From Bradyrhizobium icense (GTDB lineage: Bacteria; Pseudomonadota; Alphaproteobacteria; Rhizobiales; Xanthobacteraceae), in NCBI RefSeq assembly GCF_001693385.1, contig NZ_CP016428.1, positions 4,712,001 to 4,776,000 on the forward strand: DNA of 64,000 nt. Direction: 5' to 3'. The notes beneath the pieces are model-generated. The model saw only the letters and a list, made by a program, of their open reading frames with translations, did no database searches and was not told the origin of the DNA. A program made the position numbers and the translations under genes. This document shows positions 17,948 through 26,144 of this stretch, one piece after another (within the stretch, counting starts at the first letter, position 1; each line of letters starts with the position of its first letter).

Positions 17948-19203
17948 GCACGACCGATCCAGTTCGGTCTCCGGCGGCTGGCATCGCCCTTGGACTCAGC
18001 GCCAACTGGCGGCAATTTGCGTTGCTGGTTTTGATCAACGCCTTTGTTGGCGGCATGGTCGGGATCGAACGTACCGTCGTGCCGTTGATCGGCACGGAAG
18101 AATTCCATCTTTCTTCCACGACATTTGTCGTCTCCTTCATCGTCAGCTTCGGTATCGTCAAGGCTTTTGCCAACCTTGTTTCCGGGCAACTGGCCGATGT
18201 CTGGGGCCGCAAGCGCGTGCTGATCCTGGGCTGGATGTTCGGTCTGCCCGTTCCCTTCATGATCATGTGGGCGCCGAGCTGGAATTGGGTGATCGCCGCC
18301 AATGTGTTGCTCGGCATCAACCAAGGGCTTGCCTGGTCGATGACCGTGATCATGAAGGTCGACCTCGTCGGCCCTAAATCACGGGGCCTGGCCGTCGGGC
18401 TCAACGAGTTTGCCGGCTATCTGGCCGTCGGCGTGACGGCCTTCCTCACCGGTTACATCGCAGCGAATTATGGTCTTCGGCCGGCGCCGATCTATCTTGG
18501 CGTTGGCTACGCGATCTTCGGCGCGCTGCTCTCCATTTTTCTGGTCCGGGATACGCGCGATCATGTTCGACTGGAGATCGGCAACACTGCGCGCCCGAGC
18601 CCCACAATCGGCTTCTGGGAAATCTTTACGCTCACATCGTTGCGCGATCGGAATCTGTTCGCCGCCTCGCAGGCCGGGCTCGTCAACAATCTCAACGACG
18701 GTATGAGCTGGGGAATCTTTCCGCTGTTCTTCCAGTCTTTCGGCCTCGGCGTCGAACGCATCGGCATCCTCAAGGCTGTGTACCCCGCCACCTGGGGCAT
18801 CCTGCAGATCGCGACCGGTCCGTTGAGCGATCGATGGGGCCGCAAGGGACTGATCGTCGCCGGCATGTGGGTGCAGGCTGCCGGCCTGTTTCTCACGGCG
18901 CTTACCCGTCAATTTGAGTACTGGCTGATTGGCAGTCTCCTACTCGGGATCGGCACTGCGATGGTGTATCCAAGCCTGATCGCAGCCGTTTCCGATGCCT
19001 CGCACCCCACATGGCGCGCGCGTTCGCTTAGTGTTTATCGCTTCTGGCGTGACCTCGGTTATGCGATCGGCGCACTCTCTGCCGGCATCATTGCCGACGT
19101 CCTGGGATTCGCCTGGGCAATCGGGATCGTCGCGGCGCTGACCTTCCTCTCGGGTGTGGTGGTGGCCGTGTTCATGCGCGAACACTCAGCTCAGCAATCC
19201 TAA
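17944..19203 (+). CDS. MFS transporter
   Basis: A 419-residue major facilitator with 12 predicted membrane segments. The family loop between TM2 and TM3 is GQLADVWGRKR, and the equivalent loop in the second half is GPLSDRWGRKG. GTG 17944 overlaps the stop of the persulfide dioxygenase gene, so the two are translationally coupled. That coupling suggests export or import of a sulfur compound such as sulfite or thiosulfate, but sequence alone does not give substrate or direction. Confidence 0.85.
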   Translation: MSTTDPVRSPAAGIALGLSANWRQFALLVLINAFVGGMVGIERTVVPLIGTEEFHLSSTTFVVSFIVSFGIVKAFANLVSGQLADVWGRKRVLILGWMFGLPVPFMIMWAPSWNWVIAANVLLGINQGLAWSMTVIMKVDLVGPKSRGLAVGLNEFAGYLAVGVTAFLTGYIAANYGLRPAPIYLGVGYAIFGALLSIFLVRDTRDHVRLEIGNTARPSPTIGFWEIFTLTSLRDRNLFAASQAGLVNNLNDGMSWGIFPLFFQSFGLGVERIGILKAVYPATWGILQIATGPLSDRWGRKGLIVAGMWVQAAGLFLTALTRQFEYWLIGSLLLGIGTAMVYPSLIAAVSDASHPTWRARSLSVYRFWRDLGYAIGALSAGIIADVLGFAWAIGIVAALTFLSGVVVAVFMREHSAQQS

Positions 19204-19218
19204 CCTTCCAAGCGGATC

Positions 19219-20352
19219 ATGACCACGCAACGCATCTATCTCGACTACAACGCGAGCACGCCGGTCGACCCGGCGGTCGCCGCCGCGATGATGCCGTTTC
19301 TCGAGGATCGTCACGGCAATCCGTCGAGCGGCCACTGGGCCTCCATTGAAGCGAAGGCGGCCCTCGAGACCGCGCGCGGCCAGGTCGCAGCCCTGCTCGG
19401 CTGCCATGATGACGAAATTGTCTTCACCAGCGGCGGCAGCGAGGCAAACAACCTCGCGATAAAGGGCGTGTTCCTTGCCGGCCGCGACAAGGGCGATCAC
19501 ATCGTCACCACGCAGATCGAGCATCCGGCGATCATAGAACCGTGCCGGTTTCTCGAGCGCCTGGGCGCGTGGCTGACCTATCTGCCCGTCGACGGTGCCG
19601 GCCGAATTGACCCCGACGACCTGCGCAAGGCGATCACTCCGCGCACGATTCTTGTCAGCGTCATGCACGCCAACAACGAGGTCGGCACGATCCAGCCGAT
19701 CGAGGAGTGTGCCCGCATCACGCATGAATACGGCATTCCATTCCATACCGACGCCGCACAATCCGTTGGCAAGGTGCCGAGCAACGTAAGCCAACTCGGC
19801 GTCGACCTCCTTTCGATCGCCGGCCACAAGGTCTATGCACCCAAGGGAATCGGCGCCCTGTACGTGCGTCGCGGCCTGTCGATCGAGCCGCTGATCCACG
19901 GTGCCGGGCATGAACGCGGCCGGCGAGCCGGCACCGAAAGCGCGCTGCTTGCGGTAGGCCTTGGGAAAGCCAGTGAGCTTGCGCGCAATCTTGCGCCTAT
20001 GGATCAGGCGCGCATCCTGCGCGATCACTTCTGGCAACGGTTGCGGCAGCAGTTCGGAAACCGCGTGGCGCTGAATGGGCATCCGGTCCATCGGCTGCCA
20101 AACACGCTCAATGCTTCCTTTGTCGGCCGCATCGGCACCGAGATACTGACACAGTTGGACGGTATCGCGGCCTCGACCGGATCGGCGTGCCACTCCGGCC
20201 GGATTGAGCTCTCGCCGGTCCTGCAAGCCATGGGCATTGCTCCCCAAGTCGGCATGGGGGCGATCCGGTTCAGCCTGGGGCGAGGGACGACGCGGAGCGA
20301 GATCGATACCGTGGTCGAACGTCTGATCGAAATACTCGACCATGAGGCATGA
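19219..20352 (+). CDS. Cysteine desulfurase (NifS/IscS-like)
   Basis: PLP enzyme that removes sulfur from cysteine to give an enzyme-bound persulfide. The 377-residue protein has YLDYNASTPVDP at the N-terminus, the PLP-binding Lys204 in SIAGHKVYAPKG and the catalytic Cys324 in STGSACHSG, a class-I/NifS-type loop. IEHPAIIEPC and HTDAAQSVGK are further family blocks. It starts 15 bp after the MFS gene on the same strand and is probably in the same operon. It is not next to isc/suf scaffold genes, so a role in sulfane-sulfur homeostasis is more likely than housekeeping Fe-S assembly. Confidence 0.9.
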   Translation: MTTQRIYLDYNASTPVDPAVAAAMMPFLEDRHGNPSSGHWASIEAKAALETARGQVAALLGCHDDEIVFTSGGSEANNLAIKGVFLAGRDKGDHIVTTQIEHPAIIEPCRFLERLGAWLTYLPVDGAGRIDPDDLRKAITPRTILVSVMHANNEVGTIQPIEECARITHEYGIPFHTDAAQSVGKVPSNVSQLGVDLLSIAGHKVYAPKGIGALYVRRGLSIEPLIHGAGHERGRRAGTESALLAVGLGKASELARNLAPMDQARILRDHFWQRLRQQFGNRVALNGHPVHRLPNTLNASFVGRIGTEILTQLDGIAASTGSACHSGRIELSPVLQAMGIAPQVGMGAIRFSLGRGTTRSEIDTVVERLIEILDHEA

Positions 20353-20572
20353 CGAATCCACAGAGCGCGTCCGCGCGCGAGGTTCATGCAGCGCGTCGAC
20401 CCGGCGAACACCGGCGCCGTCGTTTGGAACGGCCTGAGCCGACGATAATCCATAACTAGCAGACTATGATTATTGCCGAGGGCTTTAAATCATCCGGCGA
20501 CATCGTAGGCGCAGTGACGCCTTTCCCAATCCCGCTTGACCAAACCATCCCTTCTCGGTTATGGATCAATCA

Positions 20573-20588
20573 ATAACCCACAGGTTAT
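20573..20588. promoter_or_regulatory. Inverted repeat upstream of arsR (20.6 kb)
   Basis: ATAACC-N4-GGTTAT lies 10-25 bases upstream of the ArsR start codon, where an autorepressor would bind. It is short, so chance occurrence is possible, but the second ArsR module in this window has a palindrome in the comparable place. Confidence 0.4.
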
Positions 20589-20597
20589 CGATTTCCT

Positions 20598-20921
20598 ATG
20601 CCCAACGCTCATGATGTGCTGTTCAGAACACTCGCCGACCCGAGCCGTCGGGCGATCTTCGAGCGGCTTTGCCGCGAAGGCGAGCAGACGGTCGGGGCGC
20701 TGACGGCCCGGGCCGGGATCTCGCAGCCGGCCGTCTCGAAGCATCTTGGCGTTCTGAAACAGGCGGGGCTGGTGCGCGACCGCCACGAAGGCCGCCAGAC
20801 GCATTACAGCGCCCAACTCGGCGCCCTCGCCCCGCTGATCGACTGGACCAGCGAGATGGCCGGGTTCTGGCAGCGGCGGTTCGACAATCTCGAAGACCTG
20901 CTCAAACGGATGGACCAATGA
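20598..20921 (+). CDS. ArsR-family transcriptional regulator
   Basis: A 107-residue winged-helix regulator. FRTLADPSRRAIFERL opens the domain, QTVGALTARAGISQPAVSKHL is the helix-turn-helix and VRDRHEGRQTHYSAQ the wing. It has one Cys and no recognisable metal-site pattern, which is typical of the ArsR subfamily paired with SRPBCC (AHSA1) genes. It overlaps the next gene by ATGA. Probably represses its own two-gene operon; the inducer is unknown. Confidence 0.88.
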   Translation: MPNAHDVLFRTLADPSRRAIFERLCREGEQTVGALTARAGISQPAVSKHLGVLKQAGLVRDRHEGRQTHYSAQLGALAPLIDWTSEMAGFWQRRFDNLEDLLKRMDQ

Positions 20922-21349
20922 CCAATCGTGCGACCGAAACGCGTTCCGTCGTCGTCGAACGCGAGATAGCTCATCCGCCGGAAAAGCTCTGGCGCGCGCT
21001 GACGCAACCGCACCTGATCGAGGAGTGGCTGATGAAGAACGACTTCAAGCCGACTGTGGGCCATCGCTTCAATCTTCGCGGCGAATGGGGCGGCGTGCTG
21101 GATTGCGAGGTCCTCGCCATCGAGCCGAACAAGACGCTGTCCTACACCTGGAATTTCAAGCACGACGATGCGGCCTACGATCTGCAGAGCGTGGTGACCT
21201 TTACGCTCACCCCAACGGGCACAGGGACCCTCCTGCGCATGGAGCAGACGGGCTTCCGGCCCGATCAGAAACAGGCCTATGGCGGCGCCCACGCCGGATG
21301 GAAGCAGTTTTTTGCAAAGCTGGAGGAGGTTCTGGCGCGGACGGACTGA
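20918..21349 (+). CDS. SRPBCC (AHSA1/START-fold) domain protein
   Basis: A 143-residue single-domain protein. VEREIAHPPEKLWRALTQP is the classical START of the AHSA1 family and EWGGVLDCEVLAIEPNKTLS and WKQFFAKLEEVL its end. Start ATG 20918 overlaps the ArsR stop; upstream frame is a shadow of arsR. These proteins bind hydrophobic ligands in a deep cavity; several are toxin or xenobiotic binders. The ArsR-SRPBCC pairing suggests ligand-controlled expression. No catalytic residue can be named. Confidence 0.85.
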   Translation: MTNRATETRSVVVEREIAHPPEKLWRALTQPHLIEEWLMKNDFKPTVGHRFNLRGEWGGVLDCEVLAIEPNKTLSYTWNFKHDDAAYDLQSVVTFTLTPTGTGTLLRMEQTGFRPDQKQAYGGAHAGWKQFFAKLEEVLARTD

Positions 21350-21388
21350 CGTCTGGTCACGTTTCAGCTCGCTTCAAGGGAGGTTTCA

Positions 21389-21610
21389 TTGAACTGGAAT
21401 ACGTTTATTCGGCAGATCCACCGCTGGCTGTCCATTGCCTTTACGCTGGCTGTGATCGTCAACGTCGTCGCCATGGTGCAAGAGCAGCAGGCCCTCTGGG
21501 TAGGCCTTCTGGCGCTGTTCCCGCTGATCCTGTTGCTGCTCACCGGTCTGTACTTGTTCGCGCTGCCCCATGCCGCCAAATGGCGTAGCGCGCGAGGCAT
21601 CAGCGGATAG
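21389..21610 (+). CDS. Small two-helix membrane protein
   Basis: A 73-residue protein with two hydrophobic stretches (LSIAFTLAVIVNVVAMV and WVGLLALFPLILLLLTGLYLF) and a basic C-terminus. The start is TTG 21389, supported by GGGAGG shortly upstream. It follows the ArsR-SRPBCC pair by 39 bp on the same strand, so probably shares the transcript. I recognise no characterised family; it could be a membrane partner of the SRPBCC protein. Confidence 0.65.
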   Translation: MNWNTFIRQIHRWLSIAFTLAVIVNVVAMVQEQQALWVGLLALFPLILLLLTGLYLFALPHAAKWRSARGISG

Positions 21611-21621
21611 GAGTGAGCGCG

Positions 21622-22077
21622 ATGGCCGGCAAGACATCCGGAAAGACGGCGAAGGTCGCGAAAAAGACCGCCGCAAAGCCCGTTCTGCTCTCAGGCGGCA
21701 ATCCTCAGATCGCGAAGGGATACGGCGATGCCCCCGTGAAAGCCTACATCGCGGCCATGCCGGGCTGGAAACGCGACATCGGGCGCCACCTCGACGCGCT
21801 CATCGTGTGCGCCGTCCCCGGCGTGCACAAGGCGGTCAAATGGAATTCGCCCTTTTACGGTGTCGAGGATCAGGGCGGCTGGTTCCTCAGCTTTCATTGC
21901 TTCACGAAGTACGTCAAAGTGACTTTCTTCCGCGGCACATCGCTCCGCCCTCTCCCGCCCGGCGAGTCCAAGGTCAAGGAAGTGCGCTATCTCGACATCC
22001 ATGAGGACGGCCTCGACGAAGCGCAGCTTGTTGCCTGGGTGAAGCAAGCAAGCCAATTACCCGGTGAACGGTTGTGA
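21622..22077 (+). CDS. DUF1801 family protein
   Basis: A 151-residue soluble protein whose N-terminus is Lys/Ala-rich (GKTSGKTAKVAKKTAAK). The DUF1801 core follows: KAYIAAMPGWKRDIGRHLDA, KAVKWNSPFYGV and FLSFHCFTKYVKVTFFRG. The start was placed at ATG 21622 with AGGAG 8 bases upstream; GTG 21613 is possible. DUF1801 proteins are common beside SRPBCC/ArsR genes; their function is unknown. It is followed within 4 bp by a second DUF1801 gene. Confidence 0.8.
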   Translation: MAGKTSGKTAKVAKKTAAKPVLLSGGNPQIAKGYGDAPVKAYIAAMPGWKRDIGRHLDALIVCAVPGVHKAVKWNSPFYGVEDQGGWFLSFHCFTKYVKVTFFRGTSLRPLPPGESKVKEVRYLDIHEDGLDEAQLVAWVKQASQLPGERL

Positions 22078-22081
22078 GCAA

Positions 22082-22555
22082 ATGACAATAGCCATGAAGA
22101 AAGCCACAATGAAGAAGAGCGGCGCGAGCGAAGGAAAAGGCGGAAGCTCTCCCTCTCGGCACATCGACGCCCGAATCAAGGAATTGGGCGATTGGCGCGG
22201 CGAGATGCTCGCGCGCATCCGAAGCATCATCAAGCAGGCCGACCCCGAAGTGATCGAGGAGTGGAAGTGGCGCGGCGTTCCGGTGTGGGAGCATGACGGC
22301 ATCATCTGCACCGGAGAAACGTACAAGGCGGTCGTGAAGATGACCTTTGCCAAGGGCGCCTCGCTGGAGGATCCGTCGGGCCTCTTCAACTCAAGTCTCG
22401 AAGGCAACACCAGGCGCGCGATCGATATCCGCGAGGGCGATAAAGTCGATGAAAAGGCGTTGAAGGCGCTCATCCGCGAGGCCGTGGCGCTGAACACCTC
22501 GAAACGCGCAGCCGCGCGTCCCGCTGGCGCCCGGAAGAAATCAACGAGTGCTTGA
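22082..22555 (+). CDS. DUF1801 family protein (second copy)
   Basis: A 157-residue relative of the preceding protein, from a different DUF1801 branch: KELGDWRGEMLARIRSIIKQ, EEWKWRGVPVWEHDG and KMTFAKGASLEDPSGLFN are characteristic. Both termini are basic and Lys/Arg-rich, which may indicate nucleic-acid binding. ATG 22082 is the first ATG; GTG 22064 overlapping the upstream gene, or ATG 22094, are alternatives. It ends the forward ArsR-SRPBCC transcript. Confidence 0.8.
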   Translation: MTIAMKKATMKKSGASEGKGGSSPSRHIDARIKELGDWRGEMLARIRSIIKQADPEVIEEWKWRGVPVWEHDGIICTGETYKAVVKMTFAKGASLEDPSGLFNSSLEGNTRRAIDIREGDKVDEKALKALIREAVALNTSKRAAARPAGARKKSTSA

Positions 22556-22576
22556 GCAGACCGAAGCGACGAGCCC

Positions 22577-22792
22577 TTATCGGGGATGAAGCTGCAATTC
22601 CAGCAATGCGAGCCGCTCCAGGGCGATCGGGTCCCGCTCTCCGCCATGAGCGGCGCGCAGGATCGCTTCGGCGAGGAACTGAACGTGGTGGGAATGGACA
22701 GGCTCGGGGAGCGTAGCGACGGCGGCATCAAGCGCCTGCTCCATCACCGAGATGACCTCGGGCGGAAACGACGCGTTTGCAAAATCCTTCAT
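22577..22792 (-). CDS. Small conserved hypothetical protein
   Basis: A 71-residue acidic helical protein (PPEVISVMEQALDAAVATLP, then SILRAAHGGERDP-like segment reading ILRAAHGGERDPIALERL). I recognise it as a rhizobial-type small protein of unknown function rather than a shadow, because codon use is normal and no opposing gene covers it. No clear Shine-Dalgarno was seen. It lies between the DUF1801 genes and the Crp/Fnr gene. Confidence 0.6.
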   Translation of the reverse strand: MKDFANASFPPEVISVMEQALDAAVATLPEPVHSHHVQFLAEAILRAAHGGERDPIALERLALLELQLHPR

Positions 22793-22993
22793 GGCGATGG
22801 CTAAAGGAAGCGGTTGCCGAGGCGCCGTGCAAACCCGACTTCATCGGCAGCCGCTCGAGTTCATTGTGTCTATCCCTGACACGTATTGCATAATTTTCCC
22901 GAACTTGAATCGTTCCAATGGGGCGAACAAAATCGCCGCATCCGATCGGAGCGAAGCGCGACTGGACCGCCAGACGCTGCGCAGTCAGACGCT

Positions 22994-23725
22994 TCAGGCG
23001 GCCGGGTCCTGGTGCAGGTAACGGTCGTCAAACTGTGCCAAGTCCGCGAGCCTCGTTTCGTCAAGCACCTGAACATACCCCCTGCTGACGTCGATAATCC
23101 CGTCCTCGCGCAGTTGCCTGATGATGCGGTTCGCATGCACCGGCGTGATGCCCAGCGCCTCGCCGATCTGCTCCTGGGTGAGCGGGAATTCGAACGTCGC
23201 AGGCTCCGCGCCTCTCGTGACGGCAAGACGTCTGCGAAGTTCAAGCACGATATGGGCAAGCCGGGCCGGCGCGGGCCGCTGTCCGACATTGACGATCCAC
23301 TCCCGAAATATCGCGGCATCGATCAAGGTGTCGCGCCAGAGCGCATCCGCGACATTCGGTCTCGCATGCGTCAGGGTTAGCAGCGAAGCATGGCTGATGA
23401 ATCCCAGCGTCGACGGGACCAGTGTGAGGAGGTCATGGTCCATCCTGCGCAGATGTAGACTCTGGAGGTCGGGAATCTCGCCGGGAATGTGAATCGAGAG
23501 AATTTGACGCTGGCCGGCCTCTGTCGTTTTGGAGCGGATGCAGAAGCCCTCGATGACCAGACAGGACTCCGACGGACGTTCGCCGTCGGATACGATGGCT
23601 CTTGCGCCTTCCCAGTGGCGAACGGCTATCGGAAGCGAACGGATCGCGGCAATGTCAGCCGGATCGAGTTTCGAGACGGTCTCGAGCCTCCGCAACAAGC
23701 TTGCCAGCACCGAATCCCGATCCAC
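22994..23725 (-). CDS. Crp/Fnr-family transcriptional regulator
   Basis: A 243-residue regulator. The cyclic-nucleotide-type beta-roll covers residues ~20-140 (SDGERPSESCLVIEGFCIRS, then IHIPGEIPDLQSLHL). The C-terminal helix-turn-helix is LTQEQIGEALGITPVHANRIIR. No N-terminal Cys cluster of the FNR [4Fe-4S] type is present, so it is not a classical oxygen sensor. Start GTG 23725 (MDRDSVLASLLRRLE) is preceded by AAGGGA; the open frame continues upstream without coding character. Such regulators are numerous in Bradyrhizobium. Target unknown. Confidence 0.87.
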   Translation of the reverse strand: MDRDSVLASLLRRLETVSKLDPADIAAIRSLPIAVRHWEGARAIVSDGERPSESCLVIEGFCIRSKTTEAGQRQILSIHIPGEIPDLQSLHLRRMDHDLLTLVPSTLGFISHASLLTLTHARPNVADALWRDTLIDAAIFREWIVNVGQRPAPARLAHIVLELRRRLAVTRGAEPATFEFPLTQEQIGEALGITPVHANRIIRQLREDGIIDVSRGYVQVLDETRLADLAQFDDRYLHQDPAA

Positions 23726-23859
23726 GCGCCTATCCCTTCGATTTGGATGATCTCCTGCCTCTGAAGAAACGAGACCTGGCCGATGCCGGTTCCAAACAAA
23801 GGTTAAGGATGGGGCCGCCGGAACGTGGGAAGGGTCGAAGCCAGCAAGGAGATCCGTCC

Positions 23860-24063
23860 ATGAAGAAAAAGCGCAATCGCAGCCGCCCGGCACTTCCGCT
23901 CCAGGAGCGCCTCAAACAAATTGCCTTTCGCGCCCGCGAAAAAGCCGAAAGCTCACCGCCAGGACAGGAGCGTGATCGCTTGATACGGGCGGCGGTCGCG
24001 ACCGAGTCGGCGGCGGCCCTTGAACGTTGGCTGACGTCCCCTGGATTGCAGCGCCCGAAATAG
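23860..24063 (+). CDS. Small basic protein, family with 30796-30996
   Basis: A 67-residue Arg/Lys-rich protein starting at ATG 23860 with AAGGAG upstream. It ends in LERWLTSPGLQRPK. A second protein in this window (30796-30996) has the same architecture and the same C-terminal signature (QEWLTSPGLRAPT), and both share a central RAREKAE / RLRKEA helix and PPG loop. That conservation shows it is a real gene family. Function unknown; size and charge would suit nucleic-acid binding. Confidence 0.7.
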   Translation: MKKKRNRSRPALPLQERLKQIAFRAREKAESSPPGQERDRLIRAAVATESAAALERWLTSPGLQRPK

Positions 24064-24080
24064 CGCGCCGGTTTCCGGCC

Positions 24081-24317
24081 TTATCGGGGTTTGTCGGCGC
24101 AGACGTGAATGACATACAGCGGATTTGCGAATTCGTCGGTGACGTCCATCCGCCAGTTCTTGCCCGGACGCAGCCTTCCATCAAGATCCTGGATGATTTG
24201 CCCCGCCGTCAAGGTCGCCTCCTGCCAGGCGGCTTGCAGGTCGGGCAATTCCTTCCTCCCTTTCTCGTCCAGTTCAGCCCTGTCGCGCTCTGCGGCCGTT
24301 CGGCCCTCTGCCGGCAT
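24081..24317 (-). CDS. DUF6894-family protein, N-terminus probably frameshifted
   Basis: The C-terminal part matches DUF6894 well (ELPDLQAAWQEA, then GKNWRMDVTDEFANPLYVI). ATG 24317 gives 78 residues, but its first ~15 residues do not resemble the family's usual Y/F-F-D-x-H start. In another reverse frame just upstream (around 24290-24339) one reads ACFDLFHAGRGPN, which does resemble that start and is preceded by CTG instead of ATG. This suggests a lost start codon plus a frameshift, i.e. a recent pseudogene, or sequencing error. Confidence 0.55.
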   Translation of the reverse strand: MPAEGRTAAERDRAELDEKGRKELPDLQAAWQEATLTAGQIIQDLDGRLRPGKNWRMDVTDEFANPLYVIHVCADKPR

Positions 24318-24373
24318 GGAACAAATCAAAACAAGCCAGCTTGATTCCCCGTTCTGTAGTCCGGGAGTTGTTG

Positions 24374-24736
24374 ATGCGTAACGCCGGCTCGGGTCCGTCG
24401 ATCGCGCCAAACGGTGACGAGCACGACGTCTTTATCGTCGAGCACGAGTCCGTGGAACACGGTCGGGTCTGGGCAGAAGTCAGTTCCGAGAGTCCGGGAT
24501 TTGAGCCGGTTGTGATGGACCTGCTCACCGGCCAGTACAGCAATCCGATCCGGGTGGTTGCTTTCAACGTCGCCGAGGGGTGGTGTCGTGACGCCTCCGC
24601 GGATGTCGCATACGAGCTGCGGCGCCATTGCGACCTCCAGCTACGCGACATCCCGTTTTTCCTGCAGGATTTTGTCGACCGCTACGAGGGCCGCTATCAG
24701 GACGTCCAGTTGCCGCTGCCGATGCGGCTGTACTAG
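24374..24736 (+). CDS. Conserved hypothetical protein
   Basis: A 120-residue acidic soluble protein with VEHESVEHGRVWAEVS, VVAFNVAEGWCRDASADVA and RDIPFFLQDFVDRYEGRYQD. The start was put at ATG 24374; an upstream in-frame ATG at 24341 adds 11 residues. The gene has normal codon bias, and I believe similar proteins occur in rhizobia, but no function is known to me. No membrane segment, signal peptide or catalytic motif is visible. Confidence 0.6.
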   Translation: MRNAGSGPSIAPNGDEHDVFIVEHESVEHGRVWAEVSSESPGFEPVVMDLLTGQYSNPIRVVAFNVAEGWCRDASADVAYELRRHCDLQLRDIPFFLQDFVDRYEGRYQDVQLPLPMRLY

Positions 24737-24883
24737 CCAAGCCGATCAGCGCGGAAGCCTATCGCCTGTTTTCCTCCACCATCGTTTCGCGCAACCGTAG
24801 CTCAGCCGTCAGCGAACGAGCCTCAGCAGCACGAACTCCGGGGCGGACATAGCCGGGCAGATTCGTATGGCTCCTTGCGAATC

Positions 24884-25300
24884 TTATCCGGGCGGCATTC
24901 GCTCGAATTTTTGCAACGAGGAATCGATCGTGTCCCACGCATGGCCGCGGATGCCGTACGTGACCAGTTGCGGATTGAATTGGCTTGGGTCGTCCAGGCT
25001 GGTCGCGTGGACCGCTATCGGTTCCGGCTTGGCGACGAATGTCAGGTAGACCGGAGTTCCGCAGGTCGGGCAGAAGGCGTGGACCTTTTCATTCCCATTG
25101 TCGTCCGCCACCCGCCATTCTTTCGCTTCGCCCGTAATTGTCACTTCGGCTCGCCGGGGGAAGACCAGGTAGGATCCATGCCCCGTGCCGCTTCGTTTCT
25201 GGCAATCGCGGCATTGGCAGTGGCTCTCGACGAGCGGTTCGCTGCTCGTTTCGTAGCGGATCGCGCCGCAGGCACACCCGCCGATGAAGGGCTTGGTCAT
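24884..25300 (-). CDS. GFA (glutathione-dependent formaldehyde-activating, CENP-V) family protein
   Basis: A 138-residue zinc protein of the GFA fold. GGCACGAIRYE, HCQCRDCQKRSG and HAFCPTCGTPVYL supply the seven or so Cys ligands of the structural and catalytic zinc sites. The start at ATG 25300 is preceded by GGGAGA about 7 bases upstream; ATG 25306 is close by. It follows the second ArsR-SRPBCC pair on the same strand, 36 bp after the SRPBCC stop. Substrate is probably a glutathione adduct; not determinable. Confidence 0.87.
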   Translation of the reverse strand: MTKPFIGGCACGAIRYETSSEPLVESHCQCRDCQKRSGTGHGSYLVFPRRAEVTITGEAKEWRVADDNGNEKVHAFCPTCGTPVYLTFVAKPEPIAVHATSLDDPSQFNPQLVTYGIRGHAWDTIDSSLQKFERMPPG

Positions 25301-25336
25301 GGTCATTCTCCCGCTTCTGATTGACACGGCAAAGGA

Positions 25337-25801
25337 TCAGGCCGATTTCGGCTTGGCGAAGACGTCGAGGCCGTGGCCGGTTTCCAGCAAGGATTTCAGG
25401 CTGGCGAGGACAACCGGCCAACCTTTCTTGATGCCGTTCGCCATCCCGCTGCCGGCTACGAGTTCGTCATGGGTGACCGTCAGCCGGACCATGTCCTCGT
25501 ATTCCTCGGTCTCGAACGTCACCCGGCTGTAGGCGGAAGGATCGGAAGCCTGCGACGCATTCGCCCAGGTGATGACGAGACGGGTCGGCGGCGAGACCTC
25601 GACGACCTTGCCGACCAGCTCGACAGTCCGCTGATCATTGGCGCGGACGTGCTCCCATTTCGATCCGGGATTCCAGTCAGAGACGTTCTCGTGGCCCCAG
25701 TAGCGCCTCGCGACGTCCGGTTTCGTGATGGCCTCGAACACCTTTTCCGGCGTCGAGCGGATATAGGTCACGTAGACAAAGCTGGTCGTCTCTTTGGTCA
25801 T
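25337..25801 (-). CDS. SRPBCC (AHSA1-like) domain protein, second module
   Basis: A 154-residue START-fold protein: VYVTYIRSTPEKVFEAITKP, RRYWGHENVSDWNPGSKWEH and the C-terminal helix GWPVVLASLKSLLETG. ATG 25801 was chosen because it sits just after the ArsR stop (2 bp gap) and residues before it are ArsR shadow. It belongs to the AHSA1 branch with GHENVSDW, different from the copy at 20918-21349. The ArsR-SRPBCC pairing recurs here in reverse orientation, followed by a GFA gene. Confidence 0.87.
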   Translation of the reverse strand: MTKETTSFVYVTYIRSTPEKVFEAITKPDVARRYWGHENVSDWNPGSKWEHVRANDQRTVELVGKVVEVSPPTRLVITWANASQASDPSAYSRVTFETEEYEDMVRLTVTHDELVAGSGMANGIKKGWPVVLASLKSLLETGHGLDVFAKPKSA

Positions 25802-25803
25802 CG

Positions 25804-26118
25804 TTATTCTCCTTCGAGTTCTTTCTTCAGATCGTGCAGCAGGCTGAGCCGCTGTCGTTCGAATTTCCGCACCCACCGCTCGTAGACCTCATGAAGCGGC
25901 ACGGGGTTGATGAAATGCAGCTTTTCCCGGCCGCGTCTGACCGTGCTCACCAGATTGGCCGCCTCCAGGATTTCGAGATGCTGCGTGGCGGATTGCCGGG
26001 CCATGTCCAAGTTTTCGCAGAGCTGGCCGAGCGTCTGCCCGTTCTTTTCACAGAGAAGATCAAGCAGCTTTCTGCGTGTCGGGTCGCCCAGCGCTTTGAA
26101 AACCTTGTCCGCCTGCAT
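25804..26118 (-). CDS. ArsR-family regulator, second module
   Basis: A 104-residue winged-helix regulator: KVFKALGDPTRRKLLDLL, QTLGQLCENLDMARQSATQHL (helix-turn-helix), TVRRGREKLHFINPVPLHEV (wing). Two Cys (LLCEKNG, LCENLD) are present but not in the classic CxC site. Start ATG 26118 fits the family; an upstream in-frame extension would cover the operator. It heads a reverse ArsR-SRPBCC-GFA operon with a strong palindrome 27-46 bases upstream of the start. Confidence 0.88.
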   Translation of the reverse strand: MQADKVFKALGDPTRRKLLDLLCEKNGQTLGQLCENLDMARQSATQHLEILEAANLVSTVRRGREKLHFINPVPLHEVYERWVRKFERQRLSLLHDLKKELEGE

Positions 26119-26144
26119 CTGTCTCACTCTATGAAGAACATAAT

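Noticed and set aside
19186..20361. 391-codon reverse ORF opposite the cysteine desulfurase
   Set aside because: Mirror of a gene with intact PLP and Cys motifs.
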